This document shows, piece by piece, positions 9,510 through 22,708 of a stretch of 64,000 nucleotides of DNA. Under the pieces are notes generated by a model that was not told the origin of the DNA, did no database searches, and saw nothing but the letters and a program-made list of their open reading frames with translations. A program made the position numbers and the translations under genes. The stretch covers positions 4,326,407 to 4,390,406 of the forward strand of contig JAJLRJ010000006.1 of NCBI GenBank assembly GCA_024195265.1, in the 5' to 3' direction. Within the stretch, counting starts at the first letter, position 1, and each line of letters begins with the position of its first letter. Source of the stretch: Dendrophyllia cribrosa (Eukaryota; Cnidaria; Anthozoa; Scleractinia; Dendrophylliidae).

Positions 9510-12175
9510 GGCTCGAGACCCTCGGGAAAGGTTAAGGATCGTGTTCGATATGGATGTGCCGCTCTCTTCTTTTACAATCCAAACCGAAGGACGTTTCAGT
9601 CCTGTGGCTTGCGTTTCTCAAAAGCCCGCCCGAAACTATTCTACGGTGAAAACTTGTGATTTAAGTAATGATCCGCATAAGAAGGATAGTGCTGATGAAA
9701 CGTCAACTTTTTTCATTGTTACAACTAGTGATCTCATTGGCCTAGACTCAAAAACCGCTAAAACGTTAAGGTTAAGGTGCATTAAGTCTAATTTTTTTAA
9801 GGTTTCAAGTATTTTGAGACCCAATCGCACAACATGCAATTTTTCAAAGATATTGTATTTGGGGAACTTCATCAAAGAAGCAAAATTAGTAGCTATTGTC
9901 TTCGGCTATTCTGATTGGTTAAGCACGAACATTTCCTAAAATATATTTAACGCAAATGGATTTCTGTATTTTTACAATGAAATATAATTATAAACCATCA
10001 GCCCTCCTCTATTCTGGAAATCAAAGATATTTCATGTGGGAAAGAGCCAATGCCGCAGAACAATGAAGTTTACTATAGTTCTTATGTGAAGCATTACTTA
10101 AAGCCTCTAACATTTGAATAGAAATGATTCGAAAAAATAATATTTAGAACTATCGGCCACGCGTTTTTTTTTTTTTTTTTTTTTTTGTTGTTGTTGTGGG
10201 GGAGGGGGGGTGTTTTGAAAAACATCGGCACACCATTACGTATAAAATACGTGAAAAAGCGTTGGGTGTCAGTTCTTTTTCTTCCTTTCTCGTCTGGGCA
10301 AACAATACAGGGGATAATGAAAAGTTATAAGATCAGTGACATTGAACATTTCGTGGCTTTTCGTGACCCCATGGTTTTCGCGTCATATACCGCAGTTTAA
10401 CATTATATGTGGTAAATATCTAAGGTTCGCTTACAAAGAAATATTTTTAAATATAACCGTGATTTAAGAGTTTTCGTACGTCTAAGAAAGTTAAATATTA
10501 TGAAGAAAGTTTTGAAAACTTACGTCTGAGTTTATTGCGTGCGCACAATATAAAGCCCCAGCTAAACGTTCCAACATGTTGGCCAACATTTGTTGGATGC
10601 CATTGTTGGATCCGGGTAAAAAACGTCCCAACATTGTTGTCCAACATTTGTTGGACGTGTGCTGAATCATTGGCTGTTGCTAGTATTGTTGTATTGGAAA
10701 GACGGCTAAACGTCCAAACATTGTTGCACCCAACAAAATGTTGGGTAGAATCTTTGATCGAAAACAAAACATCAATCCAACAAAAAATGTTGGTTAAACA
10801 TCATCAAACATGGGGTGTTAAACATTCTAACATTGCTGAACCAACAAATGTTGTACAACAATGTCACAACGTTTAGCCGGGGCTTAAGCTATTAATGTTA
10901 TGGAAGGTTGCTAAGGACAACGAAAACGAGGCGATGGCGACAAGAACAACTCTGTGCAAAGCTCCCAAGTGCATCCATAACTCTAAAAAAAAGTACACAG
11001 CTGATGTGTACAGACCTTTATCACGCCCTGCCACTTTGTATAAAAACAAAAGATTTACGCCCCCAGCCTCGCAGTGAAAAAGATGAAAACGAGGTTGGGC
11101 GGGCAAAAACAAAGCATTTTATTCTCCTGGGAGTCAACATGGCCGCCGCGTGATAAAGGGTTGTGCCTAAATCATACCGTCCAGAAGGACGTCGGACACC
11201 TTATTGAGACTTATATAACGTAATGTTTTTAAGTGTAAAAAAGAAAATCTAAAATCCCTACTCAGGAATGAATCTGTGACCTCACCGTGATAAAGGCCTA
11301 TTCATTATATCCTTAACGTCTGACAAAAGACATAAAAAAAGCTGAACTCGTGAAAACACTCGCAAAATATTTCGAAAGCGTGACAGGTTTATTTTCAGTG
11401 TCGTATTCTTGTATTTAATGCTTGTTGTGTTTCGGCAGTGGTACTTTGTGACTTGCTTTTTAACTTGTTGAAATAACGTCTATGGGCTCCTATCACAACA
11501 ACAAAAAAGTATAAACAATAACAAGCTTGCCTACCGCTGTAGTTGAACACGACTGAACTCGTATATTGAATCAGTACGGTGAACGGTCCAATTAGGAACA
11601 ATTAGGAAACTACTTTCAACAGGTACCTGTGAGCACGTGAGCATAGCATTCATGACCAGATAAATACTTAACAAGGCTTTCTAGCTCCTTTAAATAGCTG
11701 TCGCAGTTAACCAGTTTTAAACACAGGGAAAGCCAACAATCTGTCAATCACGCTGTCAAAAACACCTGCTTTTAATTGGCTTCTCTGTACTCCCGGGCAA
11801 AATTTCTGCTTCTTTACATTGGTTATCGAAATTGGTAGGAATAAGAGGCAGTTTCTGGGATATGTAAACTTTCTGGGATATGTAAACTATAGAGATTGGA
11901 TTGTTTTTATTATGTTCATCTTAATCATGATTAACAGATGAAAGCGGAAAGGGTACCTCCAACTGAAGCATTTGCAGAAAGGACCGACGTGGCGAAAACA
12001 CGGTTGGTTTATGACTAACAACTAAAGAAATCTCTCTTGACAGTTGAAATGTTCAAAAGGAACGTAGAAGAATCCGAGGATTACAAGAGAACACCAAATT
12101 GTTTGTTTTATTCTCAGCTGGAACGACTTGTTTGTTTGTATTGTCCACAAAGAGGTCCCTGGTTGACCGAGCAGA
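9510..12175. other. Intergenic, one MITE, no gene seen
   Basis: Between the end of the mitochondrial-type gene and the RBR ligase I see a poly-T run (10167-10186), the Harbinger-like MITE listed separately, and short non-conserved open frames only. The start region of the ligase (about 12020-12175) may hold its 5' leader. Confidence 0.5.
10554..10884. mobile_element. PIF/Harbinger-like MITE with TAA target duplication
   Basis: Terminal inverted repeats AGCCCCAGCTAAACGTT and its mirrored partner (AGCCCCGGCTAAACGTT on the other strand) are flanked by TAA on both sides (10551-10553, 10885-10887). The interior is a series of CCAACATTTGTTGG-type palindromes. The three-base TAA duplication is typical of Harbinger elements; the class assignment is an inference. 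Confidence 0.65.
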
Positions 12176-13012
12176 ATGGAAAACAATGGAAGCGATCCAG
12201 GCTTAAATCGATGCAATTCCGATTTACTTCAATTATGCTCCATTTGCTTGGATAGCGTTCACGAAAATCGAACCAGTACTCATCGCAAATGCGACGCCAT
12301 TTTCTGCGATTCGTGCCTTGGGGCCTACATACGATTGGAAATAACTCAAGGAAAGTGGAAAATCGAATGCGCCAATTGCAGCTCGTTGTTATCGGAGGAA
12401 ATAATTCGGCGATTTTTAGAGGACTATCCGTTACTCCAAGAACATTTTTCCCGTCTCGTGGCAGACGCACATATAGACCCGCTGGTTAAAACTTGCCCAC
12501 ACTGCTGCGGGATAACCCGCGTGAAAAAGGAGCAAACGAAACGTGTGGTGTGCACAGAGTGTCATTTTGAATGGTGTTTCTCTTGTCACGCGCCATGGCA
12601 CAAAGGAATGTCCTGCGTAGATTTCAAACGCGGCAGTAAGTTGTTCAAAGCGTGGACGAAAAGCACGACCGAGGGAGCTATCAACGCCCGGCGCTGCCCC
12701 AAATGCAAGGTTTTTATTCAGAGAATAGAAGGGTGTGATCAGATGTCCTGTCCGCGGTGTCGAACAATGTTTTGCTACCTCTGCGGCGAGCGCATCGTTC
12801 ATAGCAGAATACTCGGAGGGCACTGGAGTGTTTACAGTGTTTTAGGGTGTCGGTATATCTACAAACAGAACAACCCCGTGCAAAGGAAGATTATCAGGGG
12901 AGTGTTAATGAGCGTCGTGCTAACTTCGCTGCCAGTTTTGGCTGTGATGTTTCTCGCTGTGTCGCCAGCCTATGGTGTTTATTATTTACATAAGTATATT
13001 CGTAAACGCTAA
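12176..13012 (+). CDS. RNF217: RBR-type E3 ubiquitin ligase, RNF217/RNF144-like
   Basis: A 278-residue intronless frame. RING1 at about residues 21-70 (CSIC, then paired Cys/His, ending CANC). The IBR at about 88-150 has CPHC, CTEC and CFSC. RING2 at about 174-203 has CPKC..GCDQMSCPRC..CYLC. By alignment with parkin-type RING2, Cys187 in GCDQM is the catalytic cysteine that accepts ubiquitin. A hydrophobic segment at about 242-266 near the C-terminus predicts tail anchoring in a membrane, as in RNF217 and RNF144 proteins. RBR ligases transfer ubiquitin from E2 through a thioester. Human RNF217 has been linked to ferroportin turnover; the substrate here is unknown. RNF144 is the main alternative name. 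The start ATG is followed by an in-frame run directly into RING1. Confidence 0.85.
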   Translation: MENNGSDPGLNRCNSDLLQLCSICLDSVHENRTSTHRKCDAIFCDSCLGAYIRLEITQGKWKIECANCSSLLSEEIIRRFLEDYPLLQEHFSRLVADAHIDPLVKTCPHCCGITRVKKEQTKRVVCTECHFEWCFSCHAPWHKGMSCVDFKRGSKLFKAWTKSTTEGAINARRCPKCKVFIQRIEGCDQMSCPRCRTMFCYLCGERIVHSRILGGHWSVYSVLGCRYIYKQNNPVQRKIIRGVLMSVVLTSLPVLAVMFLAVSPAYGVYYLHKYIRKR

Positions 13013-13025
13013 GCACTAAAACACC

Positions 13026-13175
13026 GATGAAGCCCTAAATTTTTTTCAGGCTTCTTTGCAATTGCTTAAATTGCAAACACAACTGCGAGGGCCATTTATT
13101 CACTTTACATTCTCTATCCGCAGTTCATATATGATTTATTCATACACCTCATTTGTCATTGTATCACTTTCATGG
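13026..13175 (+). repeat. 5'-truncated SINE copy
   Basis: Begins TGAAGCCCTAAATTTTTTTC just after the RBR ligase stop codon and repeats almost exactly at 13282-13417 (AGGCTTCTTTGCA, AAACACAACTGCGAG, TCTATCCGCAGTTCATATATG). It lacks the tRNA-like head that the second copy has. Confidence 0.7.
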
Positions 13176-13216
13176 GAACACATGTTCTCACAATTGACCT
13201 TGCTCCCAATGTGTGT

Positions 13217-13417
13217 GGCTTCATAGCTCAGTTGGTAGAGCATCGCACCGGTAACTTAAAGGTCGTGGGTTCAGTTTCCGTTGAAGCCCTGAATTTTTTT
13301 CAGGCTTCTTTGCATAATACTTAAATTGCAAACACAACTGCGAGGATCATTTCTTCACTTTAGATTCTCTATCCGCAGTTCATATATGATTCATTTATAT
13401 ACCTCATTTGTCACTAA
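13217..13417 (+). mobile_element. tRNA-Thr-derived SINE, full head and body
   Basis: 13217-13288 folds like a tRNA: acceptor GGCTTCA pairs with TGAAGCC, the D arm reads GCTCAGTTGGTAGAGC, and the B box reads GGGTTCAGTTTCC. The loop position would give anticodon GGT (Thr), but the anticodon stem is mismatched (TCGCA against CTTAA), so it is not a working tRNA gene. The body that follows equals the upstream copy and ends in a poly-A run at about 13417. Confidence 0.7.
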
Positions 13418-13774
13418 AAAAAAAACATTTACTGCGCGCGCATTTTATATTTTGTGTGTAGTCATGTAGCCGGCTGGTTTTCATTATCCCACAAAATCAT
13501 AAGCCCGAGCACAAGGAAACGTGTCCTGAACCCAAGAGTCTCGATAGTCTGTTTGTTTGAGGAAGAGAGGTCATAATACTGTGCTTTGGAGGATATTGTC
13601 CATCTCAACCGTTGGCAAGGAACCACACCTCAGGCTTCTGTATCGTGGCGAACCAAACTAGTCTTTACCGCAATGGACGCTTAACCTCTACTGACCAACT
13701 AACAATCACGATGGTTATCATTTTATGGAATGCACATGTAATGCACTGTTTAGATGCACTTCCTTGTCTTGCCT

Positions 13775-15970
13775 TCAAGTTACTGATTCCTTTTCTTGTG
13801 GGTCTTGTAAAGTAGTTTGTTTTGTCTTCGACAGGCACCTTTCCGCTGCTTTGTTCAGGTTGTGCTGAAATAAAGAAAGAAATAATATTTTATTTACACT
13901 TTCCTTTTCCAAAAAAAAATGATTTTTGGTCAACGGAAAGAATTCACAGTCCGGATTGATATCGAGTGTAAGGATATAAAAGTTCTCTCCTCTTTCGCGC
14001 TGCTTTGATCATCAATTATCGAGGGGAGGCTGGGGAGAGAGAGAAAAAGGAAGTGCGCAAGGAACGCTGGGAAGAGAGATGAGAAGATGCGCGCACCCCC
14101 TTTTTCCTAGTTTTTTTTTTTATTTCCTGTTAAAATAATACAAGGGCCTTGGTGGAGAGAGGCAATATGGAGTGAAGAACCACTAGACGGCAGAGCCAAA
14201 GTTCGAGCCACCGACTTGCAGGTTAAAAGGCCCCCAGCACTATCAACAAGAACACTGTTTCTCCAGCAGTTGAACTGTCCCCTGAAAGAGATCACTCACT
14301 TGTAGTACATGCAGTCCTGATAGCGATGCCACAGTTATCTCTTTTAGTCCGTCATTTGTCAGATCCAGGTACTCAATAGCGAATAGTGGATTTGCAAAAC
14401 TCCTTCTCCATATCAATTGAAAATCAACATTATTAGAAGACTGTAAAGAGCTGTCCAGTGTGATGCACTTGTAAACAAGCAGTTCCTGAAACACAGCGAC
14501 AATTGCATGTTAACAGACCAGTGTCCCCAGGCCAGGAGCTTGCTTTAAAAGGAACCTCCATTGTTATAACAAATTGAAGTTAAATCATTGAAAATAAAGT
14601 CTAAATTCAATTTTTTTGAAAAACAGGTGCAAATATAATTTTAGTGTACACAAAAATGGATATGAATATCGCCTATTTTCGCTTTTAAATTTCCCGCGCG
14701 CCACCATTTTGAATATTTATGACGTGTTACGGTTGTCTAATTGTTGCATACAAAAGAAGTTCGATTCTTGACAATAGCGGCAACCGTAACACATCATAAA
14801 TATTCAAAATGGCGGCGCGCGGGAAATTTAAAAGCGAAAATAGGCGATATTTATATCCATTGTTTTGTACACTAAAATTATATTTGCACCTGTTCTTTCA
14901 AAAATATTTAATTTCTACTTTGTTTCCAACAATTTAACGTCAATTTGCTCTGACAATGGAGGTTCCCTTTAAGCTTGCTTTATTATCTTGAAATAGGAAG
15001 AAAAAATACCCCAAAGTGGCGAACGCACGGAAATATGAACTAGAGAGACAAAATAATGGCGAATAATCTCAGAATAATCTCAGAATAATCTCAGAATAAT
15101 CTCACAATAATCTCAGAATAATCTCAGAATAATCTCACAATAATCTCAGAATAATCTCAGAATAATCTCACAATAATCTCAGAATAATCTCACAATAATC
15201 TCAGAATAATCTCAGAATAATCTCAGAATAATGCGAAGCCTTACCAAGCCAGGCGCTAGAGTAATATGGGGCACGATTGCGAGGACACGCGCGCGTGCGT
15301 CTTCGAAATAGTACCTAGTATTACTGTGAGGACAGCTACACAGGTAACATGTGCCGATAGTACATCTCCATTACATCTTAGAAACATCAGATTTTACAAT
15401 GTTGGCCTCAGAATAAGGTCAGTTGACTACATTGTTGAATGTTAAAAACTCTCATGATAAGTGGAGTATATTAAATAAGGGATTATAGCCAACAAGAACA
15501 GCAGCGGAAAGTTTATTGATATGGAGGATAGTTAGTAGATTACTTTCAACGCTGGTGATTTGAATTTTTCTATTATTGTTAACCTCTGGTAAGCGACTAC
15601 TCGCCCATATTTCGACGTCACTGCAGACGCAAATTGAATTGTATTACAGAAGAAGTGCAATAAAACGAAAATGTTATCCTTTGCATCAAAACTTCAATAT
15701 GATTCAGCGACAGGTTCATATGATTCAGAGACAGGTTGAAGTTCATATATATTCAGAGACAGGTTCATATGATTTTAAGTAAAGACCTCCTGTGGTCTGA
15801 CCGCTCGTAAGTGACCACCTCTTGTAAGTGACCATCATCTTGGCTCTACATTTTCGGTGATCGCTTTCAGGAGCTTCGATGCTCTTTACTACCTGTATCA
15901 CAAATGATTTGCAGTTGCAGTTAAATCCACCTAGTAGTGTTTATTGCTCGATTGTTGTTGCCCCCCACCC

Positions 15971-16001
<31 letters not shown>

Positions 16002-19000
16002 ACCCCTCCCCTGCAGTCAGCAAGCTCAAAGAAGATTTGGCCTTGAGCTTCTTTTACTCCCAACCTACCTGTCCATAGGTCCCTAAAATGATTTCGTTAT
16101 TCCCGTCCCAGTCTACATCAGCAATGCATGTACATGTCACGCAATCAAAATCATCTGAATCTGGTAACGCTATCATGTTTGTAAAGCCTTCATTGATTAT
16201 ATTCCTGTGGGTTTAAAGCAGAACAATGGCATTTACACAACTCTGGAGCACGCTATCGTACGTGTAAGTAAAAGTTCCAAACTCTTACTAAGAATGGCTG
16301 GTAAATCTGTTATTTTCGGGAATTGCTAGCAGGGTCTCAAAATTAACGCTACTTTTGGATGGTTGTTACTTTCGGGGGGGGGGGGGGGGGGGGGGGGTGG
16401 GGGTGACTTTCTGAATTCTACTTAAAATGTGTGCAAGACTCTTGGGAGTATCCTTGGGCTGTGGGTTTTTAAAAACTCCTGATGCTACCAATTGAAGGGC
16501 CGAGAGCATGTCCAGCCTATATGACTTTTTAGGCCTTTTTCTATTTTTTCTCGCTCAGAATAGCTCAGAATAGTCTCATTTTATCGTACAACGAATAATA
16601 TCACAAGCCCTTGTCAAATTTGCACTAACCCTAAGGAATTTGACCAATTTACCTGAAAAAAGCAGAGTTCTGGCCCTCCAGTGCTTTGACGGTACATTCA
16701 GAGCGTAATTTCGAAGCCATTTGAAAGCAGTTTGGCCGTGAAAATACGCGACTGCAATACTTCTGACCAGTGCCAACAACTAAACGAAAATACCGTTATT
16801 TACGCACGCCTGGCTCGCTTATCTATCGTGAGCTCACTGCGGCAACACATCGCCTCTGTAGCGTGTGTGTAAGCCAACGTGTATGAGGCCCGTCCGGTGA
16901 TTGAAAGACATCATTAAGTCCGGAAATCCTTGAGTCTCTAGCACTTCTCAAAGAAACGAGTCGTGTTTCTTGTCCTTCCTTGTGTCTGAAGCGCCATTTA
17001 GCGCTCGAGGTGAAAAACGGACCTTGGTCGGGAAGACGAGCCGGCGGGAAAGTCTGGAATCACTTCGGATCAGAAAAGGGGCAGCGTTGAGAGTTGTGGG
17101 CCATTTCCCATCCCGTGCCGTGGTCGAAATGCCCGATACCCGAAGTGCTTTGAGACTTCTAGTATTTTGCAATAACTTTCGGGTGGGAACTCCATTTCGG
17201 TTTTGTTGTAGGATTTCCCGACATGCTTTGCGACAGTGGTAGATGAGTCCGCTGTGCGTGGTCGGGCACTTGAAATACAGCTTTGGGCAGCTCGAAGTGA
17301 GTTGTTGCTGGCCGGCGGGAAGACGTTTCGCATTTGGAATCTTTAATGCAACATTAAATTCGATCTAAAAGGATTTTGAAATCGAGATACGCGTTTTGAT
17401 GCGTATCAACCTTTTAATAATAAAACTTAGGCTGAAGTGAGCATGTGTTCGTCTGTGGTCTAGTGGTTTAGTCGGGGATTTGCGCTCGGACGGCTCCGGG
17501 TTCGAATCACGCTCGGCCTCATTTTTTTTTTTTTTTTTTTCTTTCTTTCTTCGAACTGGACATTATGAAAGTGATTTACTTTTTTTGCGTTCGTCAAAAT
17601 TTCTAACGTTTAATTTTACAAAAATATCGAATCGTGTCAGTGCGAAAACAGAAGCTTACCGCAATATTGCGTTACAATAGGAGCCTTTGATTGATTGATT
17701 TTTTTTTTTGAATACGGTATTTCTCGAAAACGACGGAAAAAACAACGGAAAAAAATTCGGAACAATGTTTTGCAACTAATTTCTAGTTCACATGCCAAAA
17801 TTGGACAAATCTGAGCAAGAAAAAATAAAAAAGGCCTAAAAAGTCATATAGGCTGGACATGCTCTCGGCCCTTCAATTATTATCTATACATACATAAAAA
17901 CAACGCTTGCTTCTATAGCACAGCAGACGAAGAGATGGTACTCAGAACTCGGTTCTTTTTCTCCTTTTTCAAACATTTCATCATCTGCAAAGAGAATAGA
18001 AAACATTGGGAGGATTCACGTGGCAGGCGTTCGAAGGGGAAGGGGAGGGGGGAGAATTCAGGTGCACGAGAACGCCCTGAATTCTCCCCCTTCCCCTTCG
18101 AACGCCTGCCACGCAGGCTAAATTCAGGTCTAATCAAAGAAATTATTTTATTAAGAAATCAACAACTTATTAACATATACATATTTACTGAAATATTATC
18201 GCAATATTCATGAAGACAACAATTAAGACAAACACTGTCACAACAATGTGCTGCATTTGTTCAATCGGAAACCAACACTTTGAACTCAAGCACTGGACTT
18301 GCATAATTCCCTTGCACATTCAGACATACATTCACTTGAGAGGTAGGTGTAACTGCAATTCCTTCTTTTATCGACAAGCTTAATTTTTACTGGTTGCAAA
18401 AAACTAACAGGTTCAGAGATCATAGGTAAGGTAGGTAAGTCTTCACAAGCCTAATGGCTCACAACTGTCAGAGCTTAACCCGGTTTATGTAGCATGAAAT
18501 GACTGAGAGTATTACTACTTCTCCCTGGATAGGATGCTAGTCCATCACAGGGTTACCTGGTTTATATACTATGAAGTGACTGAGAGTATTACTACTCCCC
18601 CTTGGATGGGATGCTAGTCCGTCACAAGGTGACCTGGTTTATATACTATGAAGTGACTGAGAGTATTACTACTCCCCCCTGGATGGGATGCTAGTCCGTC
18701 GCAAGGTTACCCCCCAGCATTATGTCGCCGGTACAAACACCACAATAAAATTAATCATAATACATGTAAATCATTGCAAAAAAATATATCAACTTTCTTT
18801 TACCACTGATAGCTTCAAGTTGGTTAGAAGTCAGTGAAAATAACTTCACACTTGAAATAGGTCCATCTCGGTACAAAGTGTGTTCCTTGACAATACCTGG
18901 CCAAGTACAAAGAAAAAAAAAGCTATCAAGCTAAGAGAAGGCACACTCAACTGAACAAAACATCATTATTAGATTAGATTGCTTCTGTGAAAATGTAGCT

Positions 19001-22000
19001 TAAAGTGAATGCAGGCATATTATGAAGCAAACAGTGTTTTTTTTTTAAGTTACAACAACTCCTAAATTAAATAAAGTGGAGTTAAATTAAAACAATCCCA
19101 AAACAGGGATTATTTTGAAACTAAATTTTTTACTCTGCTTTTGCAGTTAAAATAACCTTTTAAAAATTTCAGCGCAAGCAAAGCACTTAATATATTCGTT
19201 GGTTATAAAAGACCAAATCACCTTAGATTATGAAAATGAATGATGGCTGATCTTTGGTGAATGAAGAAAGTGAAATCCTAAGTACAGTTAGAATCCTGCA
19301 TACTTCTACTATAAAAATTTACTTGGTCCTCGAGTGAGCTCAGTCACTGCGACCTTGACATGCCCATCCTGACATCCAAGAACTGTCACACGTCTTGTCG
19401 GCTTGCTTAACACTTCTAACCAGAGAACACTGTGCAAAAGAAACCGGGCACAATTTACTTTCAAGCATTACAATAGCTAAATAGCAAATGGATAATTATT
19501 ACCAAGCCAAATTTGTGAAATACTGCAAGTTTTTATATACCCATAACCCTTTAAGCCCTGCCTATTTAACAATTAAATTATGAGCTTGAGATTTCTATTG
19601 CGTGATACATGTACATGTAGTTGATGAGTGCGAAGCCCAAATCAAGTATCACACGATAGAAATCAAGAGCGAATAATCTAATTGTTTTATTATGAATCTA
19701 CTAGACGTTGAAAATGCAAAGAAGCGGCTACCATTAAGCTGCTCACTTTACTTACTTTCTACAACAGAATAGATGGTGAGTAGTGTAGCCAATAAGAGAA
19801 CAACATTCGTGATAGAACACTAGTAGATTTGTACAAAGTGCCATAGGCATTAATGGCACATAATCACATAACTTGTGCAATATCTGGTCAATTTCAATTA
19901 ATTATTTTGTCCACCAAAATGTTCTTGGAAAGATCACATGAACACATCAAATCATACCCCCCTACCCTATGTGATGTGATTGACCACCCCTCATACTTTT
20001 CAATGTTTTTTTTTTCTTAATGTATATGAGCTCTGAATAGAAAGCATGTTTTTCTACTAACTGAGAGCTGCAAAATGAGGTATAGTTTGGGGACCTTAAA
20101 CTAGTATGTATGAAGAAGACTTTGCTACACTGGAAATGTTTCTATTTTTTTGTTTTAAACCCATTTATATCAAAGCCACAATTTCCTCCACTTCAAATGG
20201 CATTAGTTATGAATTGTACTCATCAAAACCTTTCAAATGGTATATATCATACATGAAGTCCAACGTGCTATAAACCACTACACCACTGCACCAACACATT
20301 GGTCAGTTACAATTAAGCCAAGATATTATTGGCTGTGAAACTCAAGTCAATGATTGGTCGATTTTGATCAGTGTATAGTTAGTGTAATCTGTCGGTGAGT
20401 TCCTGAGCCAACAGATTCTTAATTGAACAGTGTCAGAGGGGAATTGGTGTTATTTCAAACATTTTTTATTGTGTTTTATTTAATACAAATGGAAAATATT
20501 AATAATGATAATGTATAATTTATATAGCGCCATTTCCTTGTAGCCCAATGGCGCTTTACAATCACATACCCTAGTGTACCAAGACTGTTGATGGGTGTCT
20601 CTCATCAAAGATGGACTGTGTCTGAATAAATTGCAACTTAAAAAAAGTTAGCCTAACTTTTTTCAAGAATTGACTGATTTCTTTCTCGTGGTGTTTTAGT
20701 ATTATTTTGTAAATAAGTAGAGGTATTGTAGCATGGTTTTAACAAAAAAGTTCAAAATCCCCCTAACACTGCCCCTTTAATCCAATGACCAGGTTCTAAT
20801 CTTATAATTATAAAACAATCTTACTTGCTTGGCAAATTCTGTAGTTCAGGGAAATAGTTTTGAACAGGTTGCTCTTCAAATCTCTGATGGTTCCTATCCT
20901 AAAAGTTAAGGATAAAAAAGTTGCAAAAACTAAAAAATATCAACAATTGCTATTAGTACACTGTAATACATGTACATGTATCTATGGGTTACAATGATTT
21001 ACTAACCTCACAGAACATATGAATACTTTCATCACTTCCGCAAAGTAAAAACACAACTTCTTTTCTTCCTTTTACAAAAATTCTAAAAAAAGGCAGACAT
21101 TATGGAAATCAGAAATAGATAAATTATCCCATTGACAGCTAAACTACCCCAAACCACCTATGGACTACAGTAGTAGCAGTAGCAGTAGCGGTAACGGTAG
21201 TAGTAGTAGACTTTATTACAAGACCTGGTGACACGCAATAGTGAAAAAACATGAACAAACTTGTGGCCCTAGAATTAAAATACACATATTACATGTACAT
21301 TTACAATAAATTATATTACATAACAAAACTAACTATAACAATGTAGTTAATTTCAAATTTATAGATAAAAATCTAAAAACCTAAAACCAAGTTGGATAAA
21401 AATAGAAAATCAAAAAAGATTTGTACTAGTCCTGGTACCATTTGCATAGTGCAAAGTCTCATGCCTTAGGTGTGAGTCTCACAACTCCGATGTCACGCCA
21501 ACTCACGCCTATGGTCAATGGAGCAATTTTTCACACCTGACTTACAGATTGGAGCTCATCCAAAATGCACTGCGCGCTAAAACGGTAAAATCCGCCATTT
21601 TCTATGCCATCGAAATTACCGAACATTGCATAGTGAATCGGAATCTTACGGCATCGTCCCAAGTTGTGTAAATGGAAGCATGTAACTGTTATCGTAGCTT
21701 TTTTGAATTATTAGTCTATCGGTTTGAACGATTTTTTCGTGGTTTTGTGCTACCGGTGGAGAAGGTTTTGACATCCAAAGTCAATGGTCTTATGGACGGC
21801 CGAAGTCGCGAGGAAATGAAAAGAAAACTATTCTTTGGAAATCGACTTTCCACCTTTGGAATGCAAGCAAAAGTAAGGTTGGAATCGTACGGCTAACCCA
21901 TAGCCAGTTCGCCGAAATGTCGTTGTTTAATAATGTACAAACGTAATCACTTGCATCCAGCCGTGAGAATTATTAAATACAAACATGCCGGAGATTCAAA

Positions 22001-22672
22001 TATTTCACAAACTGAGTTATTGCTGGATAATAACGCCATACGTCTAACAACGAAAGTACAGCCTAGCTCTGAGGCACGCAACTTAAACGCAGAATAAACT
22101 CTGAGGAGTTGAAAACAATTGTAATATTTCATTATTCTATGGTTCTTATACTCTTTCAGCGGCGTGATGAAGAAACACTATCTCGGAAGCGATGCTAACC
22201 GCAGACTTGCGCTCCCACGAAATCACAGACTGAGAAATTAACTCAGTGATCCTAGCATTCAGCAACTACTACTGATCTTGCAAACTATACCCCAAAGAAA
22301 TAATATTGTTATGACCAGGACTAGCAAGCGAACGACGGCATAACTTAATATTCTGAACGGCTCTGGAAAGCGTAAATATCTCCTGTCAGTATCAGAGACT
22401 TTTTCCTAAGATCAAAGAATCGGCAACATTGAAAAAACAGTCCTGTTGTATCTTAATTTTGATCTGTAAAAAGAAAACAATCTCTCAGGCACGTACTTGG
22501 AAAAACCACATTCTAAACCCGGGCTGAAAAGCTATTTTTTTGCGACAAGCAGGATTTGTGTTAGGCCTGTCACCTTTTATAACGATATTTTTAAATATCT
22601 CGCCTCTAACCTTTCGCGGCGATTTCCTTACGTTTGGTCACGCGCCACGTGTAATATAATACCGAAACTCCC

Positions 22673-22708
<36 letters not shown>

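Noticed and set aside
13217..13288. Functional tRNA-Thr(GGT) gene
   Set aside because: The anticodon stem does not pair and the sequence continues into a repeated SINE body.
15062..15236. CRISPR-like array
   Set aside because: Units are contiguous 11-mers without spacers, in an animal gene intron.
18275..18400. Possible small cysteine-containing exon on the minus strand (RNCSYTYLSSECMSECARELC)
   Set aside because: No clear splice sites, and it falls within a KPTN intron whose neighbouring exons join without it.
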